A stretch of DNA of 64,000 bases from Halopelagius fulvigenes (GCF_042662625.1 NZ_JBHSXH010000009.1:930001-994000); one strand, 5' to 3'; numbered from the stretch's first letter, positions 1 to 8,770 are shown. Made by a program: numbers and translations. The notes: generated from the letters alone by a model not told the origin.

Positions 1-198
1 GACGCCCTGATCGGACCAGGTTTCGCCCCCGTCCGTGGAACGGTAGAGTCCCGTCTTCGAGCACGCGTAGGTTCCGTCGGCCCATTCGAACTGTTGGACT
101 CGCATTACTCGGCCAGCGTCCAACACTTGGCTCGCGTCGTTGAAATGGATATCCGAAACACGATACACGCCGTCGTTGGTTCCGAGCAACAGTGTCAT
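1..198 (-). CDS. BNR-repeat protein, partial (3' end outside window)
   Basis: Sixty-six codons are visible from an ATG at 198 running off the left edge. Near the edge the protein reads GLYRSTDGGETWSDQGV, the Asp-box signature of BNR/sialidase-like beta-propellers (S-T-D-G-G-x-T-W), and the N-terminus LLLGTNDGVYRV looks like an earlier blade of the same repeat. A TATA-like AATTTATG on the plus strand (227-234) lies about 30 bases upstream. Enzymatic function cannot be told: Asp-box propellers include glycosidases and non-catalytic binding proteins. It lies on the side of the tRNA fragment at 435-481 expected to belong to an integrated element, so it may be accessory cargo (inference). Confidence 0.7.
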   Translation of the reverse strand, partial: MTLLLGTNDGVYRVSDIHFNDASQVLDAGRVMRVQQFEWADGTYACSKTGLYRSTDGGETWSDQGV

Positions 199-226
199 GA
201 GTGGGTGTTGGTTCCAGCTGACTGTC

Positions 227-234
227 AATTTATG
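227..234 (-). promoter_or_regulatory. TATA box of the partial BNR-repeat gene
   Basis: On the minus strand this reads CATAAATT, 29-36 bases upstream of the ATG at 198, which fits a leaderless or nearly leaderless archaeal transcript. The rest of 199-434 contains no ORF I can support. Confidence 0.4.
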
Positions 235-434
235 GGGGAGGCCGTTTCGTGGCATGAGAGCGTGCTGTACCGCGCCAAAACGTCGGCAATTGCGTGATGC
301 TTGTGTCGCTCTCAAGCGGAGTGGGTGACCGGTTCCTTTCTGGGAATCTGTGGCTCTCAGACCAAGCAAGTTCCTCCACAAAGTCACTCACGCTGACGAG
401 GCTGAAGATGCGGACAGGGGACGTGAGCCAGCGA

Positions 435-481
435 GCAAATCTTCGATTTGCGGGTGAGGTTCGAATCCCCACCGACGGCCA
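435..481 (+). other. tRNA 3' fragment, possible attachment site remnant
   Basis: A stem GCAAAT-CTTCG-ATTTGC (435-451) is followed by a T-arm-like segment with the loop GTTCGAATCC (459-468) and a stretch ending CCGACGGCCA at 481. This resembles the 3' half of a tRNA, but no matching 5' acceptor strand (GCCGTCG) lies upstream, so it is not an intact gene. Such 3' fragments are what tyrosine integrases leave at the distal end of elements inserted in tRNA genes; the intact copy would lie left of the window. The isotype cannot be assigned and one T-stem pair is mismatched. Confidence 0.45.
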
Positions 482-519
482 CACTCGTTTTCAGTCTGAC
501 CCGCGGTGTGTACGGTACC

Positions 520-1065
520 GTGGTCGACGTTCTGGGACACGTTGCGATGGGCCTCCTGTGGGCGGTTCCGGCGTGGGCGTTCCCGGGGAGGCGGCTCAGT
601 CTCGCGTTCGTCGGCGTCGTCCTGCTGACGGTGATGGTTCCCGATATCGACCTCTATCTCCCCGGCGTCGTCCACCACGGGCCCACGCACACCGTGCTGT
701 TCGTCGGGACGGTCGCCCTCCTCGGAGGCGCGGTCCTCGCGCCCCTCGCGGGGCCGACGCTTCGGCGGTGGTGGCGTCGAGACGCCGGCAAAGTGCCGTC
801 GTCGTCGACGGTGTACCTCTTCGTCGCGGGGGGCCTCCTCCTCGGCGGCTTGAGTCACCTGTTCATCGACATGCTGTCGGCCGGGGCCGGCGGGAACCCG
901 CCCTTGGAACCGCTCTGGCCGTTCGTCGTCCGGTCCATCTCCATCGACTTCATCTACTACAGCGCGTTCGTCTGGAACGGCGGCCTCCTCGCGGCGGCAC
1001 TCGCGATTCACATCGCCCTCTACCTGCGCGAGACGGCCAACACCGAACGCTCGAAGCGAACGTGA
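520..1065 (+). CDS. Membrane-bound metal-dependent hydrolase (DUF457/YdjM-like)
   Basis: 181 aa from the GTG at 520, giving MVDVLGHVAMG; this start is preferred because a longer frame from 448 would run into the tRNA fragment. The family is a predicted integral-membrane hydrolase of unknown substrate. Its usual metal ligands are visible: His7 in the first helix, PDID at 41-44, HHGPTHT at 52-58 and SHLFIDML at 112-119. About four or five hydrophobic helices span the protein, and the tail is basic. It is the first gene right of the putative element border, with no obvious operon partner. Substrate and pathway are not known. Confidence 0.8.
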   Translation: MVDVLGHVAMGLLWAVPAWAFPGRRLSLAFVGVVLLTVMVPDIDLYLPGVVHHGPTHTVLFVGTVALLGGAVLAPLAGPTLRRWWRRDAGKVPSSSTVYLFVAGGLLLGGLSHLFIDMLSAGAGGNPPLEPLWPFVVRSISIDFIYYSAFVWNGGLLAAALAIHIALYLRETANTERSKRT

Positions 1066-1274
1066 CGCCGCGGCCCGCGGCCGTCGGCGACCCGAGGTCG
1101 GTTCTCGCGGAGTCCCGCCGAGCGCAACCGGAGCGATCGGTTCCGTTCACGGAAATCCACACATATATACGAGGGAGCTTCTGCAACGGCGACAGGCGGT
1201 TTTTCCGCTTCCGGACGAGTTCGCAAGCCCGACGGGTTGCGGTTTAGGGGATGGTTTATATCAACCGCCAAAAT

Positions 1275-1940
1275 ATGTACAGGTACATTGAGGGGAGGGA
1301 AGATGTGTTAGAGACCGAGCGGTTGTTTACGCAGGTGGCCGACGACGATAGTCTGACGAAAGACGACATCTTCTCGATGCTGAGCAACCGCAGGCGTCGT
1401 CTGGTCCTCCACCACCTCCACCGCCAGTCCGGAACCGCGTCGGTTCGGGAACTCTCCCAACAGGTCGCAGCGTGGGAGAACGGAGTCTCGACGGACGAAC
1501 TGAAGTACAAACAGCGAAAGCGGGTGTACACGTCGCTCCACCAGACGCACCTCCCGAAACTCGACGACATCGGCGTCGTCGTCTACGACCGAGACAGGGG
1601 GACGGTCGAACTGACGGAACGGGCGGGCCAGTTGGAACCGTACCTCAACATCCAGAGCGAACCCACGGAGTCGTGGTCCGTCTACTACCTCGCGCTCGCG
1701 GGCCTCTCCGCGCTCATCGTCTTCTTCGCGTGGGTGGGGTTCTTCCCGTTCCCGATGCTCCCCGACATCGTCTACGCCGGCGTCGTGACCGTCGTCTTCG
1801 CGGCGTCGGCGGCGGTACACACGTACCAGGTCCGATCGGCGACGGTTGACCCCGACTCCGCGCCGCCGGACTCCGCCCGCCCGAGTCGGAACCCGCTCGA
1901 CGAAACGGTCGCCGACGGCGGCGAAGACGGAGGCGACTGA
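1275..1940 (+). CDS. DUF7344 winged-helix membrane-anchored regulator
   Basis: 221 aa from the ATG at 1275; an in-frame ATG at 1251 overlaps the TATA-like TTTATA at 1254-1259 and is less likely. Residues 33-105 form the haloarchaeal DUF7344 winged helix-turn-helix, with LSNRRRRLVLHHL followed by YTSLHQTHLPKLDDIGVV. Two hydrophobic helices follow (about 137-157 and 163-183), then an acidic, disordered tail. The layout suggests a DNA-binding domain tethered to the membrane, but targets and signal are unknown. A second DUF7344 gene with the same layout starts at 3023 on the other strand, beyond dsbB. A second TATA-like ATATATA near 1159-1165 could give a longer leader. Confidence 0.8.
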   Translation: MYRYIEGREDVLETERLFTQVADDDSLTKDDIFSMLSNRRRRLVLHHLHRQSGTASVRELSQQVAAWENGVSTDELKYKQRKRVYTSLHQTHLPKLDDIGVVVYDRDRGTVELTERAGQLEPYLNIQSEPTESWSVYYLALAGLSALIVFFAWVGFFPFPMLPDIVYAGVVTVVFAASAAVHTYQVRSATVDPDSAPPDSARPSRNPLDETVADGGEDGGD

Positions 1941-1982
1941 ACCAACGACACGTTCAAGAGCGTTCGCCGCGCCGTCGAAGAC

Positions 1983-2432
1983 ATGGCCACACGTCGGACG
2001 CGGGCCGTCCTCGGGGGTGCGACGACCGTCGCCGCCGTCGCCACCGCCGGCAGCCTCTACTTCAGCCTCGGACTCGGATTGGTGCCGTGCGACCTCTGTT
2101 GGTATCAGCGGATCCTGATGTACCCTCTCGTCGTCGTCCTCGGCGTCGCCGCCGTCGAACGACGGTCAGAGGTGTACCGAACCGTGCTCCCGTTGTCGGG
2201 ACTCGGCACCGTCGTCGCCGCGTACCACGTCTACCTCCAAGTCGCGCCCGGCGGGGGGACGTGTTCGCTCGGCGGCGGGTGCGCGTCGATTCAGTACGCG
2301 ATGCTCGGCGGACTGCTCACGATTCCGCGCCTCTCGCTGATAGCGTTCGTCCTGATAACGGGACTCGTGGCGACGCTCGCGTTCGCTCGCGAGGACGCGT
2401 GGGCGGCGGACGCCCGGCGAAGCATCTCGTAA
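1983..2432 (+). CDS. dsbB: Disulfide bond formation protein, DsbB family
   Basis: 149 aa with four hydrophobic helices. DsbB proteins are quinone-coupled thiol oxidases that re-oxidise an extracytoplasmic thioredoxin-like partner. The first redox pair is CDLC (Cys36, Cys39) just after helix 1, followed by the family motif WYQRILMYPL; the second pair is Cys94 and Cys100 in the loop GTCSLGGGC after helix 3. Length and layout fit short archaeal DsbB proteins. It starts 42 bases after the DUF7344 gene and may be co-transcribed with it. No DsbA-like partner is visible in the window. Confidence 0.9.
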   Translation: MATRRTRAVLGGATTVAAVATAGSLYFSLGLGLVPCDLCWYQRILMYPLVVVLGVAAVERRSEVYRTVLPLSGLGTVVAAYHVYLQVAPGGGTCSLGGGCASIQYAMLGGLLTIPRLSLIAFVLITGLVATLAFAREDAWAADARRSIS

Positions 2433-2459
2433 CGGCCGACGGCGCCCCCTTCTCGGCGC

Positions 2460-3023
2460 TCACTCCTGCAGTCGGTGGAGGAGCGAACTCCGCTGGTCGA
2501 GCAGTTGGTACGCCGCCGAGAGGACGACGAGAACGAGAAACGCGGCGGCGACGAGCGTCGGGTCGAGTGCGGCGAGCGTCGGGACGCCGACGGCCTGCCC
2601 GAGGACCGACAGGAGGCCGAGGACGCCGACGCCGAGGTAGTACTCCGCCCACGAGATGCCGTACTTCGGGACGACTTCCATGTAGACGGCCACCTCGTCC
2701 GCGCCGTCGGCGATGGCGACTCGCTTCTCCTCGTCGTCGTACGTCACGATTCCCAGTTCGTCGAGTTTCGGGAGGTGCGTCTGGTGGAGCGACACGTAGA
2801 CGCTCTGTCTGACGTTCCGCGGCGGCGGCGACTCGCCGGACTCGATGCTCGCTATCAGCTCGGCCAAGTCGGCGACGGACTCCTCGCCGCTGTCGTCGCG
2901 GAGACGTTCGATGACCAGCCTGCGCCGGTCGTTTCTAAGAACGTCGTGTATCTCCGCCTCGCCGAGCGTCGCTCCGTCTCCGTCGTCCGTCGCCCCCCGC
3001 GACTCGACCCCTCCCGCAGGCAT
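2460..3023 (-). CDS. DUF7344 winged-helix membrane-anchored regulator
   Basis: 187 aa. A Gly/Asp-rich N-terminus precedes the DUF7344 winged helix-turn-helix (about 22-110), with LRNDRRRLVIERL and VYVSLHQTHLPKLDELGIV. Two hydrophobic helices follow at about 127-146 and 155-174, and the C-terminus is short and charged. It is a paralogue of the gene at 1275-1940 and shares its HTH-2TM architecture; the two flank dsbB in convergent orientation. DNA targets are unknown. The start ATG at 3023 is supported by TATA-like sequence AGAATATATC (plus strand, about 3053-3062) upstream. Confidence 0.8.
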   Translation of the reverse strand: MPAGGVESRGATDDGDGATLGEAEIHDVLRNDRRRLVIERLRDDSGEESVADLAELIASIESGESPPPRNVRQSVYVSLHQTHLPKLDELGIVTYDDEEKRVAIADGADEVAVYMEVVPKYGISWAEYYLGVGVLGLLSVLGQAVGVPTLAALDPTLVAAAFLVLVVLSAAYQLLDQRSSLLHRLQE

Positions 3024-3122
3024 GTTCGGCTCAGAGTCTCGTCGCCGGGGTTAAGAATATATCCTATACTGACATTCACCCGGTAAGACAGGAGTCGGGG
3101 AGACGGGAGAAGATCGGTCGGA

Positions 3123-5174
3123 CTACGACAACCACTCGTCGGGTTTGGTGTCGTAGTCAATGTCGGTCGCTTGGATGCGCTCCTCCAGTTCCGGGTCGAG
3201 GTCGTACGTCTCGAACGCCGACCCGTCGTACCGGATGCGCTTTCCGACCTCCTTGGGGACGGGTTCGCGGTTGCGGCGGCGGGCCACCTCCACCTCGTGT
3301 TCGTCGAACTCCTTGACGATGGTCATGAGGTTGACCGGCCGACCCCAGATGTCGTAGAGGCGTTCGAGGACGCCCTTCGCCTGCCTGACGTCCAGCATGA
3401 TGCCGTTGTACTGGTGACCCAACAGCAGTTCGTTGCGGTTGTGGAAGTTGCCGTCGTAGACGGCGATGGTGGGCTTCCCGAAGTTCGTGAACTGCAGGAG
3501 CAGCTTCTTCTTGACGTCCTCGTAGTCCACGCTGGCGACGCGGAACTGGTCGGTCGAGCGCGTGAACTCGTAGGTGAAGTAGTTGTTGTCGGTGACGAAC
3601 TCCTGCGTGAGGAACGCGTCGAGGAACGTCACGTCGTTGTGGCTCTCCCGAATCTCGCGCATCCGGTCCCAGCCGGCGGCGTAGTCCACGTCGTCGAGTG
3701 CCTCCTCGACGGTGTCGTACTGCTCGTCGTCGAACATGTACCGCGACAGCTGTTCGAGCTCGGACCGGCGGATGCGTCGGAGGAACCCGCGGTTCTGCGG
3801 CTTCACGAGCGAGAAGTGTCGCTCCGCCAGCCCCTCGTACGTCAGCACCTTCCACGGGTACGTCTCGACGTCCACGTCACCAGACTGCGTCTGGTGGCCC
3901 GCCGAGGTGTCCTCGGCGACGTCGCCCGAGAGGGCGGCGTCGAGGGCGGACCAGTCGATGCGCGGGTCGCCCTCGTCGAGTTCGGCGAGTTCGTCCAGCG
4001 TCTCCGGGCGGACGGAGTCGATGGCGGGGTTCGGCTGGATGAGCTCTTGGACCTCCCCGAAGTCGATGACCTCGTGGAAGTTCCGCCACGTGACGCCCTT
4101 CACGCGGAGCAGCTTGTCGGCCACCTCGCTGCGGTTCGTCGTGTTCTCGATGTACTCCCACAGCTCCTTCCCCAGCTTGTAGGGGTTGAGGCCGGGCGAC
4201 CCGAGGACGCGCGCTTGGTGGTCGGCGTACGTGATGAACTCGTCCGTGCCGGCGAACTGTTCCTCGCCCATCATGAGCGACTCCCAGTAGGCGGCCCAGC
4301 CCTCGTTCATCACCTTCGTCATCTTCTGAGCGGCGAAGTAGTACGCCTCCGTGCGGAGCATGTCCAGCACGTCCTTCTGCCACGGTTCCATCTCGACGGC
4401 CTTGCCCTCCTCCTCGTCGTAGCGCATGCCGTGTTGGCGGACGAACGCCAGCACGTCCTTGCGCGGTTCGTCGAGTTTGGCGGCCTCCGCTTCGGCCTCG
4501 GCGAAGTCGTCCAACCACTCCTCGTCGAACACCTGCCGGCGCACGTCCGAGGAGATGTCCATGTCTTCGAGGCGCTTCCGGAGGTCCTCGGGTTGGACGC
4601 GTTCGCGTCCCTCTAAGGCGTCCGCGAGGGTCCGGTGTTGGTCGATGGTGTCTTCGAGACAGAGCGCGGCGTCGATGAACCGTTCGACCTCCTCGCGGTC
4701 TATCTCGGGGTCCTCCATGTACTTCTGGATAGCCTCGCCGTGGCGTTCGAGCATCGCCGCGGCGTCGAGTTCGGTGTCGCCGACGAACATGCCGAACCAG
4801 TCGTTGTTGCGGAAGAAGTCCGCGTGCGCCTCGACGTGGGTGATGACCGCCTTCTGGTCGGCCAGCGAGTTCGACTCCTGCAGGAAGGCGTGGCTCGGGT
4901 TGTCGTTGTTGACGATCTCGAACGCCTTGCCCATGCCGAACTGGTCCTGCTTGCGCTGGCGGTCGTACGTCATGCCCCACCGCCAGTGCGGGTAGCGCCG
5001 TTGGAACCCGCCGTAGGCGATGAGTTGGTTCATCTCGTCGTGGTCTACGACCCAGTAGTTGACCGGGTACGGTTCGAGTCCGAGTTTTCGCGCAAGGTTG
5101 CCCGCCTCCTCGACGGGTTCCTCCAGCGACTCTGCCTCGCGCCGCGCGGTCAGTCTGAAACGTTTCGTGCTCAT
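3123..5174 (-). CDS. spoVR: SpoVR family protein
   Basis: 683 aa, last gene of the prkA-prkA-yeaH-spoVR operon. Its ATG at 5174 overlaps the upstream stop by four bases (ATGA), implying translational coupling. SpoVR/YcgB proteins are widespread; the Bacillus member affects spore cortex, and in enterobacteria the gene travels with yeaG/prkA and yeaH as part of a stress or starvation module. Biochemical activity is unknown. The N-terminus KLGLEPYPVNYWVVDHDEMNQLIAYGG and the C-terminal RVASVDYEDVKKKLLLQF region are typical. An in-frame insertion of about 15 codons at residues 419-433, encoding EDTSAGHQTQSGD, corresponds to a bipartite palindromic element (see 3878-3917). Confidence 0.9.
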   Translation of the reverse strand: MSTKRFRLTARREAESLEEPVEEAGNLARKLGLEPYPVNYWVVDHDEMNQLIAYGGFQRRYPHWRWGMTYDRQRKQDQFGMGKAFEIVNNDNPSHAFLQESNSLADQKAVITHVEAHADFFRNNDWFGMFVGDTELDAAAMLERHGEAIQKYMEDPEIDREEVERFIDAALCLEDTIDQHRTLADALEGRERVQPEDLRKRLEDMDISSDVRRQVFDEEWLDDFAEAEAEAAKLDEPRKDVLAFVRQHGMRYDEEEGKAVEMEPWQKDVLDMLRTEAYYFAAQKMTKVMNEGWAAYWESLMMGEEQFAGTDEFITYADHQARVLGSPGLNPYKLGKELWEYIENTTNRSEVADKLLRVKGVTWRNFHEVIDFGEVQELIQPNPAIDSVRPETLDELAELDEGDPRIDWSALDAALSGDVAEDTSAGHQTQSGDVDVETYPWKVLTYEGLAERHFSLVKPQNRGFLRRIRRSELEQLSRYMFDDEQYDTVEEALDDVDYAAGWDRMREIRESHNDVTFLDAFLTQEFVTDNNYFTYEFTRSTDQFRVASVDYEDVKKKLLLQFTNFGKPTIAVYDGNFHNRNELLLGHQYNGIMLDVRQAKGVLERLYDIWGRPVNLMTIVKEFDEHEVEVARRRNREPVPKEVGKRIRYDGSAFETYDLDPELEERIQATDIDYDTKPDEWLS
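3878..3917. repeat. Bipartite palindromic element inside spoVR
   Basis: Palindrome 1 is CACCAGAC-TGC-GTCTGGTG (3878-3896), then spacer GCCC, then palindrome 2 GCCGAGG-TGT-CCTCGGC (3901-3917). Both stems are perfect, and the loop centres (3887 and 3909) are 22 bp apart. The same architecture recurs at 58086-58126 and twice at 47235-47332. In spoVR it is read in frame as a short hydrophilic linker. Confidence 0.75.
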
Positions 5175-6493
5175 TCTTGCTCCGTGCTCAGTATCTCGTA
5201 TATCGCGTCCATCACGTCCTCCGGCGAGGAGACGTACGAGACGACGACGTTGCCTTGGTCGCTCAACGAGCGCTCGACCTCCTCGGCGTGCGTCGCGTTG
5301 ATGGCGGTGCCGCCGGGTTGCGTCTCGACGTACGCGTGGAGGTTCGCGTCTATCTCGCGCATCCGGGGGATGACGTTCTCCGTCGTGTCGTTCGAGGAGT
5401 TCTCCGAGTCGCCCGCCGCGAAGACGTAGCGGTTCCACTCGCTCCACGGGTACTGCTCGTCGAGGATCTCCTTCGCGAGGTCGTACGCGCTGGAGATGCG
5501 GGTACCGCCGCCGGAGCGGATGCCGAAGAACTCCTCGCGTTCGACCTCCCACGCGTCGGCGTCGTGGGCGATGTAGACGAACTCGGCGTTGTCGTACTTG
5601 CCCGTGAGGTACCAGTCCAGCGGCGTGAACGTCCGCTCGACGAGTTCGCGCTTGCGTTCGCGCATCGACCCCGACACGTCGCGGATGTTCACCACGACGA
5701 CGTTCTTCTGCTTCTTCTCGATTATCTCGGGGTGGCGGTAGCGCTCGTCCTCCTGTCGGAACGGCACGTCGCGGAGTCCCTCGCGGCGGATGCGCTGGAG
5801 CGTCGTCTGGCGTTCGACGTTCTCCTCCATCTCCTCGAAGGAGCTCCACTTCCCGCGTTCGTCCTCGTCGATGTCGTCCCACTCGTTGTTTATCCACGCG
5901 TGGGAGACGAGGATGTTCTGCTCGCGGCACCACCGGTAGACGGACTCGGGCGTCTCGCCCTCGACTTTCATCGCCTCGCGGACGAACTCGTCGTCGAAGT
6001 CCATCGACAGCTTGCGCTTCAACCCCTCCTTGAACAGGCGCTCGAAGTCGAGCGTGCTGTTGGGGCCGGTGCGCGTCACGTCGGTGAAGTCGCCCTCTAT
6101 CTCCTCGATTACCTCCTTGCCCTTCGGTTCGAGGTCGAGGCCGAGCTCCTCGTCGAGCTGCTCGGCGAACTCCTCGGGGTCCATCTCGTAGTACTCGTGC
6201 TCTGCGCCCTCCTCGCCCGGGTCGCCGTCCTCGTCGCCGTCGCCGTCCCCGTCGCCGGGTTGCGGCGGACCGACGGGTTGGCCGACGTCGGGCGTGTCGC
6301 CTTTCCCCTGTCCGACGCCGCCCTGGTCGAGGCGGTCGTACTTGAACTCCGGGAGGTCGACGACCTTTATCGGTATCTGGATGCTCTCTGGTCCCGACCC
6401 GCCGAGGTTGCCGTAGCTGATGAACTCTTGGAGGTCTTCGCGGCGTTCCTCGCCGACTTCGCGGAACCGTTCGAGGTCTTCTCTCAGTCCCAT
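5171..6493 (-). CDS. yeaH: YeaH/YhbH family protein (DUF444)
   Basis: 440 aa from the ATG at 6493, whose first 10 bases overlap the end of the upstream prkA gene; the next gene begins within its stop. DUF444 proteins accompany PrkA kinases and SpoVR and contain a von Willebrand-A-like fold: here VVVVNIRDVSGSMRERKREL (about residues 262-281) carries the metal-site DxSGS, and GIRSGGGTRISSAYDLAKEIL supplies the downstream Thr region. An acidic, Gly/Asp-rich linker lies near residues 75-100. It probably acts with the two kinases as scaffold or substrate (inference from conserved gene order). Molecular function is not established. Confidence 0.9.
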   Translation of the reverse strand: MGLREDLERFREVGEERREDLQEFISYGNLGGSGPESIQIPIKVVDLPEFKYDRLDQGGVGQGKGDTPDVGQPVGPPQPGDGDGDGDEDGDPGEEGAEHEYYEMDPEEFAEQLDEELGLDLEPKGKEVIEEIEGDFTDVTRTGPNSTLDFERLFKEGLKRKLSMDFDDEFVREAMKVEGETPESVYRWCREQNILVSHAWINNEWDDIDEDERGKWSSFEEMEENVERQTTLQRIRREGLRDVPFRQEDERYRHPEIIEKKQKNVVVVNIRDVSGSMRERKRELVERTFTPLDWYLTGKYDNAEFVYIAHDADAWEVEREEFFGIRSGGGTRISSAYDLAKEILDEQYPWSEWNRYVFAAGDSENSSNDTTENVIPRMREIDANLHAYVETQPGGTAINATHAEEVERSLSDQGNVVVSYVSSPEDVMDAIYEILSTEQE

Positions 6494-8763
6494 CTGTAAC
6501 GCACCTCGCGCATGACTGCGCGACTCGTGAGCTCGGCCGACGCTTCCGTGTACCCGGCGTCGACCATCCGCTCTATCGTGTTTTCTTTCACCTGTTCGGT
6601 CTCCGTGTTCGCCGGCGGGTCGTCCCACTGTGCGGGGTCGAAGTCCTCGAAGAGGCGGCGAACGTCGTCCCAGTCGTGCGACTCCAGCACCGCGCGGATG
6701 ACCGGAATCTCCGAGAGCTCCACGTCCTGGACGGTGAATCCCTCGTCACGGTTCTCCCACGCGTAGCGGTTCAGCGCCGTGATGACCTTCTCGCGGCGGA
6801 ACTCCTCGACGGTCGAGGAGGGGGTGTTGCCGGCGTACGCGCTCTCGTCGAATCGGCCGAGGTGTTCCGTCTCGAACAGTTTCATGATGAGGGGGTCGGG
6901 GTCGACGGGTCCGCGTTCGGTCTCCACCTGTTCGTCCGCCGCCCACGCGTACACGTGTTCGACGTACTGCTCGACCGTCTCCTGTTCGACGTTCTTCTCC
7001 GCGAGGACCGCCGACAGCACGTCCTCCTCCTGCCTGTCGAGGATGTACTCCTTGACGAGTGCGACGCGGCCCTCGTACTCGGCGCGTTCCGCGCGCGAGA
7101 ACACTGGGGCGTCGTGGAGGCCCTCGGCCATCGCGTCCAAGACGTCCTCGGGCATCACTACCCCGCCCACGTCGAGGTGGGGGTGGTGTCTGTCCCTGTC
7201 GTCGTGGAGGAGGTCGGCGATGATATCGCGGGTGAACGTCACGGGGATGCCGTGCGTCCCCTCGGCGTCGGAGTCGAAGTCGAACTCGTCGATTCCGACG
7301 CGGGTGTCGCCCTCCTGGATGTAGCCCCTGTCGAACAGGAGCGCCTTGTCCACGATGTCGTACTCGCCGGGCACGTCCTCGGATTCGAGGCGCGTCACGA
7401 CGCTGTACATCGCGGCGGCCTCGACGGCGTGGGGCGCGAGTTCGCGTCGCCGTATCGACCCCGGTCCCTCGCGCACGTCGAGGAAGACGGGCTGCTCGAT
7501 GCGCTCCCGTATCTCCTCTTCGTCCTCGATGTCCCAGACCGGCCGCTGGTTCGTCAGTTCGCGGTGGATGAGCTCCGTCTCCAGAGAGAGGTTCGTCAGG
7601 TACCGGAACTCGTGTTTGTCGAGGCGGCGCTTCAGCGCCTTCAACGGGTCGCGCCCGTTCCTGTCGGCGTACTTGTCGAGTTCGACGTCGAGGTCCGGGT
7701 TCGAGATGATGACCATCTGGGTGTCGATGTCCATCCCGATTCCCTTGTCGAGCTTCACGTGCCCCTCGTCGGGGACGTTCAGCAGTTTCTGGAGCAGGTC
7801 GGCGTGCTGGGTGGCGTCCTCGACGATCGTCAGGAGGCTGTTACCCTGCGAGAGCACGCCGTCGTAGCTGAACGCCTGCGGGTTCTTCCGGCCGCGGGAG
7901 TCGAGTTCGCGGAGCATGCTCGGCATCCACGACCCGACCAGTCGCTCCTTGGGCGTGCCGTCGTCCTCCGAGTGGAGGACGCCGATGCCCTGCCCCACGT
8001 CCACGACGTAGTTCTTCACGCGCAGGTGTTTCGGGTCGGTGACCTCGCTGAACAGTTCGCGCTTGCCCGCGCGGCGGTACATCTCTTCGAGGTAGTCGTA
8101 CGCCTCCCGGCAGAACGGGTCGAGGCTCTCGTTCAGCGACACCGGGATGTGGTCGCCGCCCCTGTCGTTCAGGTCGGCGAGCAGTTCGCGCTTCACGTCG
8201 TCCGGGAACACCGACAGCGGGTGCGACTGCACCGGACTCTCGTACCAGTCGTCCTCGCGTTGCTCGTCGGCGTCGCCGCCATAGGAGAGGCCGCGTGTGT
8301 CCGAGGAGGCGGCCGCGACGTTCCACTCGACGGTGTAGCGGCGGCCGGCCTCAGTCTTCGAGTACTCGCGGAGGCCGTTGACGAGACAGCGCTTCAGCTC
8401 CGACTTCCCCGTCGCCGTGGGACCGTCGAACCAGATTATCTTCTCGCCCTTCCCTCGCTCGGCGGCGATGGTCCGCAGGTCATCCACGAACCGGTTGAGC
8501 ACCTCGGTGTTGCCGAGGATGGCGTGTTCGCCGTCGTTGGCGGGGTCGTCGAAGAAGCGGTAGCGCTGTCGCTCCTCGCCCTCCTCGATCACGGTCCGCG
8601 TGCCCTTCGACTCGATGGCCTCGACGAGGTACTTCGAGGCGTGGGAGGCGATAGACGGCTGTTCGAACGCCGCGTCGACGTACTCGCCGAGGCTCATCGG
8701 CTCCTCGTAGGTGCCGCGGAGGCGTTCGTCCGCCCGACGGATGTAGTTCTTCTTCGGTCCCAT
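6484..8763 (-). CDS. prkA: PrkA-type serine protein kinase, second copy
   Basis: 759 aa from the ATG at 8763; a longer frame to 8805 would overlap the upstream gene. PrkA proteins combine a AAA+-like N-terminal P-loop domain with a C-terminal region related to eukaryotic kinases; the Escherichia coli homologue YeaG is a stress kinase. The Walker A is GPTATGKSELKR (about residues 111-122) and a sensor-like segment DTQMVIISNPDLDVEL lies downstream. It is clearly a paralogue of the upstream gene (8771-10843), with only seven bases between them. Two non-identical PrkA paralogues in tandem suggest a hetero-oligomer (inference). Confidence 0.88.
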   Translation of the reverse strand: MGPKKNYIRRADERLRGTYEEPMSLGEYVDAAFEQPSIASHASKYLVEAIESKGTRTVIEEGEERQRYRFFDDPANDGEHAILGNTEVLNRFVDDLRTIAAERGKGEKIIWFDGPTATGKSELKRCLVNGLREYSKTEAGRRYTVEWNVAAASSDTRGLSYGGDADEQREDDWYESPVQSHPLSVFPDDVKRELLADLNDRGGDHIPVSLNESLDPFCREAYDYLEEMYRRAGKRELFSEVTDPKHLRVKNYVVDVGQGIGVLHSEDDGTPKERLVGSWMPSMLRELDSRGRKNPQAFSYDGVLSQGNSLLTIVEDATQHADLLQKLLNVPDEGHVKLDKGIGMDIDTQMVIISNPDLDVELDKYADRNGRDPLKALKRRLDKHEFRYLTNLSLETELIHRELTNQRPVWDIEDEEEIRERIEQPVFLDVREGPGSIRRRELAPHAVEAAAMYSVVTRLESEDVPGEYDIVDKALLFDRGYIQEGDTRVGIDEFDFDSDAEGTHGIPVTFTRDIIADLLHDDRDRHHPHLDVGGVVMPEDVLDAMAEGLHDAPVFSRAERAEYEGRVALVKEYILDRQEEDVLSAVLAEKNVEQETVEQYVEHVYAWAADEQVETERGPVDPDPLIMKLFETEHLGRFDESAYAGNTPSSTVEEFRREKVITALNRYAWENRDEGFTVQDVELSEIPVIRAVLESHDWDDVRRLFEDFDPAQWDDPPANTETEQVKENTIERMVDAGYTEASAELTSRAVMREVRYRWD

Positions 8764-8770
8764 TACTGTA

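Noticed and set aside
294..1247. 317-codon plus-strand frame
   Set aside because: Arginine-rich shadow of the DUF457 gene in another frame; it also crosses the tRNA fragment.
3123..5933. 936-codon version of SpoVR
   Set aside because: The additional N-terminal 253 residues are an out-of-frame reading of yeaH; the ATG at 5174 is coupled to the yeaH stop and begins the recognised domain.
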